A stretch of DNA of 43,828 nucleotides from Oscillospiraceae bacterium (lineage in GTDB: Bacteria > Bacillota > Clostridia > Oscillospirales > UBA929), in NCBI GenBank assembly GCA_031254575.1, contig JAIRUE010000003.1, forward strand, positions 1 through 43,828. The letters run 5' to 3'. Shown here piece after piece: positions 17,835 to 26,453 of the stretch. How positions within the stretch are numbered: the stretch's first letter is position 1; every line of letters starts with the position of its first letter. Below the pieces are notes generated by a model that did no database searches, was not told the DNA's origin, and worked only from the letters and a program-made list of their open reading frames with translations. Both the position numbers and the translations under genes were made by a program.

Positions 17835-18677
17835 ATGAAGAATTCGGGCCTGGGGCGCGGCCTCGGCGCGCTGTTGGGCGACGCGGCGATCCGCCCGCCC
17901 GAGAACGGCACGGTGGGACTGCGCGTCTCCGAAGTCGAGCCAAACTCCGCGCAGCCGCGCAAGGCGTTTGACGAGATCGCCCTGGCGGAACTGGCCGAGT
18001 CGATCCGGCAGCACGGGGTATTGACGCCGTTGCTGGTGCGCCGGACGCCTTCGGGGGCTTACCAGATCATCGCCGGGGAGCGGCGCTGGCGCGCGGCCCG
18101 CCTGGCCGGCCTGACGACCGTCCCCGCCATCGTACACGACGCCGACGACCGGCGCGCGACCGAGCTGGCGCTGATCGAAAACCTCCAGCGCGAGGACCTC
18201 AACCCCGTTGAGATCGCCGAGGGGTACCGTACGCTGGCCGGCGAATACGGCCTGACGCAGGAGGAGATCTCCGAGCGGGTGGGGCGCAGCCGCCCCGCCG
18301 TCGCCAACGCTATGCGCCTGCTTTCGCTGCCGAAGCCCGTTTTGGATATGGTGCGCGGCGGACGCCTGTCCGAGGGGCAGGCCCGTTCCCTGCTTCCGCT
18401 CCCGGGGCGGAAGGCGGTGGAAAAGGCCGCGCTGCAAATGGCCGACGGCGGGCTGACGGTGCGCCAGGGCGAGGCGCTGGTCAAGAAACTGCTCGCGGAA
18501 CCCAAAGCGGCGAAACCCAAACCCCTGCGGCACGTCGGGGACTATGAGCGCGGCCTTTCGGAGCGCTGGGGGCGCAAGGTCACGGTATCCGGCGGCGTGA
18601 AAAAGGGCAGGATTGAATTTGAATACTACGACGCGAAGGATCTGGAAGAGCTGGTAAACAGGCTGCTGAACTTCTGA
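17835..18677 (+). CDS. parB: ParB/Spo0J-family partition protein
   Basis: LGRGLGALLGD, NSAQPRKAFDE, LTPLLVRR, GERRWRAARLAGL, ALIENLQREDLNPVE, HTH VGRSRPAVANAMRLL. Confidence 0.95.
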   Translation: MKNSGLGRGLGALLGDAAIRPPENGTVGLRVSEVEPNSAQPRKAFDEIALAELAESIRQHGVLTPLLVRRTPSGAYQIIAGERRWRAARLAGLTTVPAIVHDADDRRATELALIENLQREDLNPVEIAEGYRTLAGEYGLTQEEISERVGRSRPAVANAMRLLSLPKPVLDMVRGGRLSEGQARSLLPLPGRKAVEKAALQMADGGLTVRQGEALVKKLLAEPKAAKPKPLRHVGDYERGLSERWGRKVTVSGGVKKGRIEFEYYDAKDLEELVNRLLNF

Positions 18678-18714
18678 TCGATTCGTGAAATACACTCACA
18701 GGAGGCCGAGCGCC

Positions 18715-19977
18715 ATGCTGGATATAGCCTTTATCCGCGAAAACCCCGCCGTCGTCAAGAAAGCCGCCGCCGACAAACAGATGCCGGCGCATATAGACCG
18801 TCTGCTGGCGCTGGACGAGGAACTGCGGGAGGGCGGCAAAAAAGCCGAGGTTTTGCGGGCCGAACGCAACAAGCTGTCCAGGGAGATCCCCTCGCTGAAA
18901 GGCGGCGAGCGGGACGCCCTTGTGGAGCGTGTGCGGCAGATCAAGGAGGAGCTGGCCGGAATTGAGGCCGGTTTTTCTAAAAAACAGGCCGAGTTTGACA
19001 ATCTGATGCTGCGCGTCCCCTCCGTTCCGGCCCCCGAGGTGCCTATCGGCGCGGGCGAGGAGGACAACGTGGAACTGCGCCGGGTGGGGGAGCCGCGGTC
19101 GTTCAGCTTTACCCCGCGCGACCATGTGGATTTGTGTGAGATGCACGGGCTTGTGGATATGCAGCGCGGCGCGAAAATATCGGGCAGCCGTTTTTATTTC
19201 CTGAAAAATGAGGCCGTCATCCTTGAGATGGCAATTTGCCGTTATGTGATGGATACGCTGCGGGAAAAAGGATTCACTCCGATGATGGTGCCGCAGCTTG
19301 TCCGCGAGGGCGCGATGCGCGGCACGGGGTATTTCCCGATCGGGTATGAGCAGGCGTACAAACTGCCCGAGGACGATCTGTTTTTAGTCGGGACAAGCGA
19401 GGTGTCCCTTGTCAGTTACCATCAGGACGAGGTCCTTCCCCTGAACACATTGCCGCTGCGTTACGCGGGGATTTCCTCCTGCTACCGGCGCGAGGCGGGA
19501 ACGTACGGCAAGGATACGCGCGGGCTGTACCGCGTCCATCAGTTTACAAAGGTCGAGCAGGTCATATTCTGCGAGGCCGACGATAAAAAGGCCGAGGCGC
19601 TGCACTATGAGATCCTGGGCAACGCCGAGGCGATTATGCAGGCGCTGGAACTGCCTTACCGCGTCTGTCTTGCCTGCACGGGCGAGATCGGTATCGGGCA
19701 GGTGCGCAAGCACGAGATCGAAACGTGGATGCCCGCCAGAGGGGCATACTGCGAGACGCATTCCTGCTCTACGATGGGCGATTTTCAGGCGCGGCGCGGC
19801 AATATCCGCTACCGTACCGCCGGCGGCGAGGTCAGGTACGCGTTTACCCTCAACAACACCGCCATCGCGTCGCCGCGCGTCCTGATCCCGATTCTGGAAA
19901 ACTGCCAGAACGCGGACGGCAGCGTGACGATTCCAACCGTATTGCGTCCCTACACGGGATTTGACAAAATCGGCTGA
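18715..19977 (+). CDS. serS: Serine-tRNA ligase
   Basis: MLDIAFIRENPAVVKK, N-terminal coiled coil, class II motifs (FTKVEQ, LNNTAIASPRVLIPILENCQ); AGGAGG SD. Confidence 0.97.
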   Translation: MLDIAFIRENPAVVKKAAADKQMPAHIDRLLALDEELREGGKKAEVLRAERNKLSREIPSLKGGERDALVERVRQIKEELAGIEAGFSKKQAEFDNLMLRVPSVPAPEVPIGAGEEDNVELRRVGEPRSFSFTPRDHVDLCEMHGLVDMQRGAKISGSRFYFLKNEAVILEMAICRYVMDTLREKGFTPMMVPQLVREGAMRGTGYFPIGYEQAYKLPEDDLFLVGTSEVSLVSYHQDEVLPLNTLPLRYAGISSCYRREAGTYGKDTRGLYRVHQFTKVEQVIFCEADDKKAEALHYEILGNAEAIMQALELPYRVCLACTGEIGIGQVRKHEIETWMPARGAYCETHSCSTMGDFQARRGNIRYRTAGGEVRYAFTLNNTAIASPRVLIPILENCQNADGSVTIPTVLRPYTGFDKIG

Positions 19978-20023
19978 TTCCCGCCGTCCGCAGGACCGGG
20001 GGATTCTTTGGGAGGTGATTCCC

Positions 20024-21100
20024 ATTCGCTTTATCAGCACCGAACATGTTCAGGAAGGCATGATCGTCGGGCGCCCGCTCCGGGGCCGCAACGGCGAGAT
20101 CTTGCTGACGGCGGGCACGTCCTTGAAAAGCACCTATATTGAGAGTATCAGGCGCCTGCGTTATTCGGGGCTCTATATTCAGGATGAGTTTTCGGAGGGC
20201 ATCGACATAGAGGACATCATCTCCGAGGAGCTGCGCAGCAACGCCGTCACGGCGGTGCGCCGCCTGGAGACAGATATGGTATCAGGGGCAGCTAACGGCT
20301 TCGGGGCGCAGATCGACGCGTTCGCGGGATTTATCGACGACATTATTGAAAGCGTTTTATCCAACAAGGATACCATAATGAACCTTGTTGACCTCAAAAT
20401 ATTTGACGAATACACCTACCAGCACAGCATCAACGTATGCGTCCTGAGCGAGGTCATCGGCGTGGCCATGGGCCTCGACCGCGCGCAGCTCTTCAATCTC
20501 GGCATGACCGCCATCCTGCATGACATCGGCAAATTCTTTATCGACAAGGAACTGCTGAACAAACCCGGCCGGCTGAGCGACGAGGAATTTGACATCATCA
20601 AAAAACACCCCGAATTGGGGTGCGACTATCTGCGGCGGAATTTTTATTATTCGTCCGCCATCTATATCGGCGTCCTCCAGCACCATGAGCGTTACAACGG
20701 CAAAGGTTATCCGCACGGGCGGGCCGGTTCGGACATCCATATCTTCGCTCGCATCATCTCGGTGGCCGACGTATATGACGCCATTACGTCGTTGCGCCCG
20801 TATCATGAGCCCGTGCTTCCCAGCGAGGCGCACGAGTATATCATGGGCAACGCGGGCCAGCACCTCGACCCGGATGTGGCCGGCATATTCATCCACAAGG
20901 TCGCGCCGTTCCCCGAGGGCTCGGAGGTGCTGCTCAGCAACGGCCTGCGCGGCGTCGTGTACCGCAATCATCCCGAGTTTATGAGCCGGCCGCTGATCAA
21001 ACTGCTGCCCATCGAGGGAAAGCCTCCGAGTGTGGAATTCATCGATCTCAGGGACGACCCCTCGCTGTTCAACGTCACCATCACAAAGATGCTTACATAG
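20024..21100 (+). CDS. HD-GYP domain phosphodiesterase, probable ATT start
   Basis: HDIGKFFID, KHPELG, HHERYNGKGYP, ADVYDAITSLRPY; GGAGGTGAT SD 8 nt (from core GGAGG) before ATT 20024. Confidence 0.88.
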   Translation: MRFISTEHVQEGMIVGRPLRGRNGEILLTAGTSLKSTYIESIRRLRYSGLYIQDEFSEGIDIEDIISEELRSNAVTAVRRLETDMVSGAANGFGAQIDAFAGFIDDIIESVLSNKDTIMNLVDLKIFDEYTYQHSINVCVLSEVIGVAMGLDRAQLFNLGMTAILHDIGKFFIDKELLNKPGRLSDEEFDIIKKHPELGCDYLRRNFYYSSAIYIGVLQHHERYNGKGYPHGRAGSDIHIFARIISVADVYDAITSLRPYHEPVLPSEAHEYIMGNAGQHLDPDVAGIFIHKVAPFPEGSEVLLSNGLRGVVYRNHPEFMSRPLIKLLPIEGKPPSVEFIDLRDDPSLFNVTITKMLT

Positions 21101-21872
21101 GGCCGAAAAACCGCGCCGCGTTTTCAAACGTCAGCGTCTCGGCCTCCTCCTCCGTCACCCCCCGCGCCCGCGCCAGGACGGCGAGGATATGCGGTATCAT
21201 CAGGCTGTCGCACCGGCGCCCCCGCACCGGCTCCGGCGAGAGGTACGGCGCGTCGGTTTCGACCATAATCAGTTCATCCGGCACGGCGGCGGCGGCTTCG
21301 CGTAGCGCCGCGTTTTTTTTATATGTCACCGAACCGGTGAACGAACAGTATACCTCCATGCCGCACAAGGCAGCGGCCAGATCCGCGCCGCCGGAAAAAC
21401 AGTGGAACACATACCGCGGGACGCCCCTGTGCGCGCGGATGATGTCCAGGCAGTCGCCGTGGGCGTCGCGGTCGTGGACGATCACCGGCAGTTTATACCG
21501 CTCCGCGAGACAAAGCTGCGCGTCGAAAAGCCCGCGCTGCGCCGCCCGGTCCGGCGGCGGACAGCCTTCGGCGGCAAAATAATCCAGCCCGCACTCGCCC
21601 ACGGCGGCGATCTTATGCGCCGCCGCGTTTCGCAAATACCCTTCCAGCGCGGACAGGTCCTCCACAGACGCGGTATAGTGCGGATGGATGCCCGCGGCGG
21701 CGCGGATAAAGTCATACCGCGCCGCAATCTCCAATATCAGCGGCTGTTCCTCTATCGACGTTCCGGGCATAAGCACACGCCCGACGCCCGCGCCGGGCAG
21801 CGACGCGAGCAGTTCGTCGCGGTCGGTGTCGAAACGCGGGTCGTTATAATGCGCGTGCGTATCAAAAATCAC
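21093..21872 (-). CDS. tatD: TatD-family DNase
   Basis: MIFDTHAHYNDPRFD, AAAGIHPHYT, VGECGLDYF, PVIVHDRDAH, METDAPYLSPEPVRG. Confidence 0.95.
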   Translation of the reverse strand: MIFDTHAHYNDPRFDTDRDELLASLPGAGVGRVLMPGTSIEEQPLILEIAARYDFIRAAAGIHPHYTASVEDLSALEGYLRNAAAHKIAAVGECGLDYFAAEGCPPPDRAAQRGLFDAQLCLAERYKLPVIVHDRDAHGDCLDIIRAHRGVPRYVFHCFSGGADLAAALCGMEVYCSFTGSVTYKKNAALREAAAAVPDELIMVETDAPYLSPEPVRGRRCDSLMIPHILAVLARARGVTEEEAETLTFENAARFFGPM

Positions 21873-22714
21873 GGTTCATCCTGTTCGCCGGCGCCGCTCC
21901 TACCGGGCTTGAGCACCTTGACGTCGGTGCGGTGCATGGCCTTGGGCGGCGCGTCGGGCGCGCTGTCGAGCCGCACCTTGATGTTGCCGCGCAGCAGCGA
22001 CACTTCCGTCACGGTTCCCCGGCCCTGCGGCGTCTGCACCACGCTGTCAACGCGGGGCGTGACGCCGTGCAGATGCTCGTAAGCGTTCTGTTCGTACTTC
22101 AAACAGCACATCAGCCGCCCGCAGGTGCCCGATATTTTGGTCGGGTTGAGCGAGAGATTTTGCTCTTTGGCCATTTTGATGGAAACGGGCTGAAACTCAT
22201 CCAGAAAGGACGAACAGCAGAACTGTTTGCCGCAGACGCCCAGCCCGCCCAGCATACGGGCCTCGTCGCGCACGCCGATCTGCCGCAGCTCGATGCGGGT
22301 GCGGAACACCGACGCGAGATCCTTGACCAGCTCGCGGAAATCCACGCGCCCGTCGGCGGTGAAATAGAAAATGATTTTGCCGCCGTCGAACGTGTAGTCC
22401 ACCTCGACCACTTTCATCTCAAGGCCGTGCTTCTCCACCTTCTGGCGGCAGATCTCCATCGCCTGCTGTTCTTTCTGTATAATCTGCTCCAGGATCTTTT
22501 TGTCATAGTCGCCCGCCACGCGGACGACCTTGCGCAGCGGCGGCACGACGCGCTCGTCCTCCACCTCGAAAGGCCCCGTCGCGCAGACGCCGTATTCCGT
22601 GCCGGTCTGCGTCTCCACAATGACGGGGGTCCCTTTGGCCAGCGGCAGGCCGCAGGGGTCAAAATAATACATCTTGCCCGGTTTTCTGAAATGTATGCCC
22701 ACAACAGTCGTCAA
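21869..22714 (-). CDS. ricT: PSP1-domain protein RicT (YaaT), probable TTG start
   Basis: VVGIHFRKPGKMYYFDP, RTRIELRQIGVRDEARMLGGLGVCGKQFCCSSFL, KISGTCGRLMCCLKYEQ; GGAGG SD before TTG 22714. Confidence 0.92.
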   Translation of the reverse strand: MTTVVGIHFRKPGKMYYFDPCGLPLAKGTPVIVETQTGTEYGVCATGPFEVEDERVVPPLRKVVRVAGDYDKKILEQIIQKEQQAMEICRQKVEKHGLEMKVVEVDYTFDGGKIIFYFTADGRVDFRELVKDLASVFRTRIELRQIGVRDEARMLGGLGVCGKQFCCSSFLDEFQPVSIKMAKEQNLSLNPTKISGTCGRLMCCLKYEQNAYEHLHGVTPRVDSVVQTPQGRGTVTEVSLLRGNIKVRLDSAPDAPPKAMHRTDVKVLKPGRSGAGEQDEP

Positions 22715-22773
22715 CGGTTTATCCTCCAGTTCATGTCCCGCCCCGCCGCCAAGCGTGCGGCCGTCTAAGAAAC

Positions 22774-23631
22774 TCAGCCGGTCCGCGAGCCCGCGGGGCA
22801 AATCGCCAAAACGCCGCAGACAGAGCCCGGCGAGGCGTTGAGTTCAAGCGATGGGATCAGCTTTGATACGGTGTCCAGCGTTTCGGTGTAGAGCGGTTTG
22901 GAGCCCTCCCGCAGGCAGCAGTCGCGCAGGCGGGACATAACGGCGTCCAATACGCCTCTGAGCGCGGCGCGGGGGAGCTTGTCCCAGGAAAAAACCACGG
23001 CGGCGCGCTGCCAGGGGTCGTCAAGGGCTTCGAGAAAAGCGTCCGCGCGCGTCCATTCCTCTTCGGAAACGGGCGGAATCCCATCCGGCGCCGCGCCGCG
23101 GCCGTCTTCCCCGGCGGCGCAGCGGTATACCGCGCAGCGCGAGCGGACGGTTTGTAAAAGCATCCCCGCATTCCGGACAAGCAATACAAACCGGACATAG
23201 GGCGGAGGCTCCTCCAGCAGGCGCAGCAGCGCGTTTTGGGCGCTCGCGTTCATATTGTGCGCGTACGCAATGATATAGACCTTTACCTCGCCGTCAAAGG
23301 GGCGCAGCAAAGAGTCGCGCCGGATGGCGCGCACGTCGTCCGCCTTGATTACGGCATCCGGCCCGTTGTCCAGCACGGGCACATCGACGTGCAGTCCCGC
23401 AAGGACCTTGCGCTCATCCCACATCCAGCCGGCCGCGAGCCTCAGCGCCGCGCGGTGAAGCGCGGCGGGGTCACTGCCCTCAAGGATCACGGGAGCAGCC
23501 GCGCTCCGCGACGCCCCTCCGCAACGGGGATAAGCCTCTCCGGTTACGCTCGCAGGCTCGCTAGACCTATGGGTCTTATCCCCGCCGCAGGGCTGCGGAG
23601 CAGCCTTAGAATTTCTTAAAGTCGGAGACAT
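22774..23631 (-). CDS. holB: DNA polymerase III delta' subunit-like protein (N-terminal start uncertain)
   Basis: VYIIAYAHNMNASAQNALLRLLEEPPPYVRFVLLVRN...LLQTVRSRCAVYRC; lies between darA and ricT as in the Bacillus yaaQ-yaaR-holB-yaaT block. Confidence 0.85.
   Translation of the reverse strand: MSPTLRNSKAAPQPCGGDKTHRSSEPASVTGEAYPRCGGASRSAAAPVILEGSDPAALHRAALRLAAGWMWDERKVLAGLHVDVPVLDNGPDAVIKADDVRAIRRDSLLRPFDGEVKVYIIAYAHNMNASAQNALLRLLEEPPPYVRFVLLVRNAGMLLQTVRSRCAVYRCAAGEDGRGAAPDGIPPVSEEEWTRADAFLEALDDPWQRAAVVFSWDKLPRAALRGVLDAVMSRLRDCCLREGSKPLYTETLDTVSKLIPSLELNASPGSVCGVLAICPAGSRTG
23491..23605. repeat. Composite palindromic element at the 5' end of holB
   Basis: CGGGGATAAG...CTTATCCCCG inverted pair, flanking GCTCCGC/GCGGAGC, plus internal hairpins AGACC-TATG-GGTCT and GGCTGC-GGA-GCAGCC; abuts the darA stop codon. 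Confidence 0.6.
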
Positions 23632-23929
23632 TGAGCACGAAGGCGGTCGCGCCGCCCACCATCACTTCGACCGGCATGGTGGAATACATTCCCAAGCCCA
23701 TCTCGCTGGTCGCGGGAATGATCTGGCGGCGGGAATTGGAGTATTTGCCGATGATCTCCATCGCGCCCTCCAGCCGCTCGTCGTCAACGCCGATGAGGAT
23801 GGTAACATTGCCCACCTGCAGAAAGCCTCCGGTGGTGGCCAGCTTGGTGACATGGTAGCCCCCCTGCGTCAGGTGCTGGATGACGCTGTGCGCGTCGTCG
23901 TGGTTGATGATGGCAAGTATCAGTTTCAT
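23606..23929 (-). CDS. darA: Cyclic-di-AMP receptor, PII-like (DarA/PstA/YaaQ)
   Basis: MKLILAIINHDDAHSVIQHLTQGGYHVTKLATTGGFLQVGNVTILIGV. Confidence 0.95.
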   Translation of the reverse strand: MKLILAIINHDDAHSVIQHLTQGGYHVTKLATTGGFLQVGNVTILIGVDDERLEGAMEIIGKYSNSRRQIIPATSEMGLGMYSTMPVEVMVGGATAFVLNVSDFKKF

Positions 23930-23976
23930 ATCGGAATCCCCTTATGTTTAGTAGTGCCGCTCCTCCGTACGCCTTC

Positions 23977-25230
23977 TCACCGTACGACCCATATGGGCGT
24001 ATCCTCAGTATAACACATTCCGGCAAGAATTTCGAGTGCTTTTTTGTCGATGCGCTCCCCCGGGGCAAAAACCGGGACGCCCGGCGCGAACGGAGCGAAC
24101 ACGCAGGCCGCCACCCGCCCGTCCGCGCCGGACAGGGCTATTCTTTCCCTCTCCGCGAAAAACGCCTCGCGCGGCGTCATTACAGCCTCCGCCAAACCGA
24201 AGGGGACGCCGCCGGCCTCCCCGGGACGCTCCCGCGCGTGATCCCGTTCCGGTATCGCCTCCAGCGCCTTTTCCAGCCGCGTGAGATCCCCGTCGGTGTT
24301 ATGCGGTGAGAGCATCAAAACAAAAAAGTCCGCGCCGGCCATCTCGCAAACCACGCCGAACTCATGCTCCAGCCGTTCCGCGTCCCCCGTCCCGTTGCCG
24401 GTGAAGACCACCAGTTTGGCGGGGTCGGCGGTTTTCAGCACCCGCCCGTCCTTTTCCGCAAGCGAGCGCGTAAACGCCGCCACCCGCCCCCACGCGGTGC
24501 GCCCGTTCCTCTCCAGCTCCGCCCGCGCGGCGTCAAGCGACGCCAGCAGGACAAAGGAGGGCGACGCGGTGCCGAATATCGCGGTCCTCTCCCGCAGCAG
24601 TTCCGCGCCGACGTTTCCGTCCGACAGCAGGCAGGCCGTCTGCCCCAAAGCGCCGAGGGTCTTATGCGCCGACACCACCCACAGGTTCCCCGGCGGCGCG
24701 TAGCCGTCCGTGCAGAACGGCAGGTGCGCGCCGTGCGCCGCGTCGCAGAGCACAGGCCCGTCCGTTTGCGGCGGCGGGGCAATGACGCCGAAGTAATCGG
24801 GCGACGTATAGATCACCGGCTGCCGCGTCCGTCCGGCCCCGCACGTTTCCTCACGGGACCGCGTAAACCAGACGGGACGCAGATCAAGCAGGATCAGCGC
24901 GTTGTACACGCTGCGGTGGCACGCGCGGTCAACGCGGACCGTGTCGCCGGGACGCGTCACAGAGGACAGCATAGCGAATATGCCCTGCGTAGCCCCGCCG
25001 GTGAGGTAAAAGCAATCAGCCGCGCCGTACAGCGCCGCCATCGCGCGCTCCGAGCGCCGGATCACGCCGTCGCGCTCATGGTAGAGGTCGCCCGTGCCGG
25101 GCAGTTCGGTCACATCGAGCGGCGCGATCCCGTCAAACGGAGGCGGCAGCACCCCCTTGTGCCCCGGCATGTGAAAACGCGCCGTCCGTCTGTCCGCGTA
25201 CGCGGATAGTTGAGGAAGCAGGCCGTTCAC
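23977..25230 (-). CDS. Orn/Lys/Arg decarboxylase-family, YaaO-like PLP enzyme
   Basis: HMPGHKG, DVTELPGTGDLY, DAAHGAHLPF, SAHKTLGALGQTACL. Confidence 0.9.
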   Translation of the reverse strand: MNGLLPQLSAYADRRTARFHMPGHKGVLPPPFDGIAPLDVTELPGTGDLYHERDGVIRRSERAMAALYGAADCFYLTGGATQGIFAMLSSVTRPGDTVRVDRACHRSVYNALILLDLRPVWFTRSREETCGAGRTRQPVIYTSPDYFGVIAPPPQTDGPVLCDAAHGAHLPFCTDGYAPPGNLWVVSAHKTLGALGQTACLLSDGNVGAELLRERTAIFGTASPSFVLLASLDAARAELERNGRTAWGRVAAFTRSLAEKDGRVLKTADPAKLVVFTGNGTGDAERLEHEFGVVCEMAGADFFVLMLSPHNTDGDLTRLEKALEAIPERDHARERPGEAGGVPFGLAEAVMTPREAFFAERERIALSGADGRVAACVFAPFAPGVPVFAPGERIDKKALEILAGMCYTEDTPIWVVR

Positions 25231-26288
25231 AGAATTTTTCTCGGTATCGGCCCGGCGAACAACGGGTTGACTTCGATCCGGGCCATAGTCCCCACCGACG
25301 CGCGCGACTGTGTGAGGTCCGCCACCATATGGTTCTGCCCGATGAGGCCGAGGACGGGGACATCCTCCCCGGTATCCAGCCGGACGCGGACGTTTCCGTA
25401 GCCGCGCCGCGGGGCCGTCAGCTCAAACAGACGCGCATAGGCGGGCCTGTCCACCAGCACGCCGCCGGCATAACCCACCGGGATCAGCCCGGTGCGCACC
25501 GCGTGGCGCAGCTTCAGCAGGCCCGCGACGGTCTCCCCGGCCGGTATCCAGCGCACGTCGGTGACGGGGGCGGCCACCGCGCCGACCCGGGACAGCCCCG
25601 TTTTGCCGCGGATACGCCCCGTCATGGCCGCGCCGACGCGCACCATATCGTAACGCGGCAGGTCCTCATGCTGAAACAGCGCCGTCGAACCCAGAGCGTG
25701 GACAAGTCCCGTTTCAATATTCTTTTCCCTTAGAGCGGCCAAAACGCTCTCAAACCCGTCGATGCAGGCGCGCGCCTTTTTGCGCGGCAGTCCGGACGGC
25801 AGCTGGGTGTAAATGCCCGACACGGCGATGTTCTGCGAATAGGAGAAGATACTGAAAATCTTATCCGTTTCGCGCGGCAGGAACCCGTACCGGCCCAGGC
25901 CGCAGTCGATTTTCAAATGCGCCTCCGCCACGGCGCTGCGCTTCTCGGCGATGCCGGAGAGCGCGATGGCCGCCTCCTGCGAACCGACGGTGGCGATGAC
26001 ATTGTTGTCCAGCAGCGCGTTGATCTCCTCCGGCGCCGCCGTCGAACGGAGCAGCAGAATCTCCTCCTGCGTAAACCCTTCGCCCCGGAGCAGCGCCGCG
26101 TCGGCGGGATCGCCCACGCCGAACCGGCGGACTCCCAGCTCGCGCCAAAAATTTGCCATCGGCAGCAGGCCCAGTCCATAGGCGTTATTCTTCAGCACCG
26201 CCATGATGTGCGCCCCCGCCAGCCGCTGGCATACCGCGCCGTAATTTTTTATGAGCAGCGCCTTTTCTATGTAGAGTTCTTTTGTCAT
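25227..26288 (-). CDS. Alanine racemase-like PLP protein (fold type III), atypical active site
   Basis: MAVLKNNAYGLG PLP-lysine motif, LKIDCGLGRYGF, YDMVRVGAAMTG, IPVGYAGG; SD GAAAGGGGG before ATG 26288. Confidence 0.8.
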   Translation of the reverse strand: MTKELYIEKALLIKNYGAVCQRLAGAHIMAVLKNNAYGLGLLPMANFWRELGVRRFGVGDPADAALLRGEGFTQEEILLLRSTAAPEEINALLDNNVIATVGSQEAAIALSGIAEKRSAVAEAHLKIDCGLGRYGFLPRETDKIFSIFSYSQNIAVSGIYTQLPSGLPRKKARACIDGFESVLAALREKNIETGLVHALGSTALFQHEDLPRYDMVRVGAAMTGRIRGKTGLSRVGAVAAPVTDVRWIPAGETVAGLLKLRHAVRTGLIPVGYAGGVLVDRPAYARLFELTAPRRGYGNVRVRLDTGEDVPVLGLIGQNHMVADLTQSRASVGTMARIEVNPLFAGPIPRKIL

Positions 26289-26319
26289 GGGGCAGCCCCC
26301 TTTCGCATCGTCTGCCCTT

Positions 26320-26348
26320 ATATTACCTCTTTTTTCACCAATACGCAA
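26320..26348 (-). promoter_or_regulatory. Promoter for the Alr-like gene
   Basis: Reverse strand TTGCGT-N17-TAATAT. Confidence 0.5.
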
Positions 26349-26367
26349 GACGGGAATGCGCGCGCGC

Positions 26368-26396
26368 TTTACAGGGCGGACGGCTTGTGTTATACT
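26368..26396 (+). promoter_or_regulatory. Promoter for the membrane protein at 26454
   Basis: TTTACA-N17-TATACT. Confidence 0.6.
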
Positions 26397-26453
26397 GGCG
26401 GCGCGGGCGGGCAAGACGCGGGATTGCCAAATTTTCAGACAGAGGACGGCGGC

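Noticed and set aside
18678-18714. Possible T-box leader for serS
   Set aside because: Only ~37 nt between parB and serS; no room for a T-box
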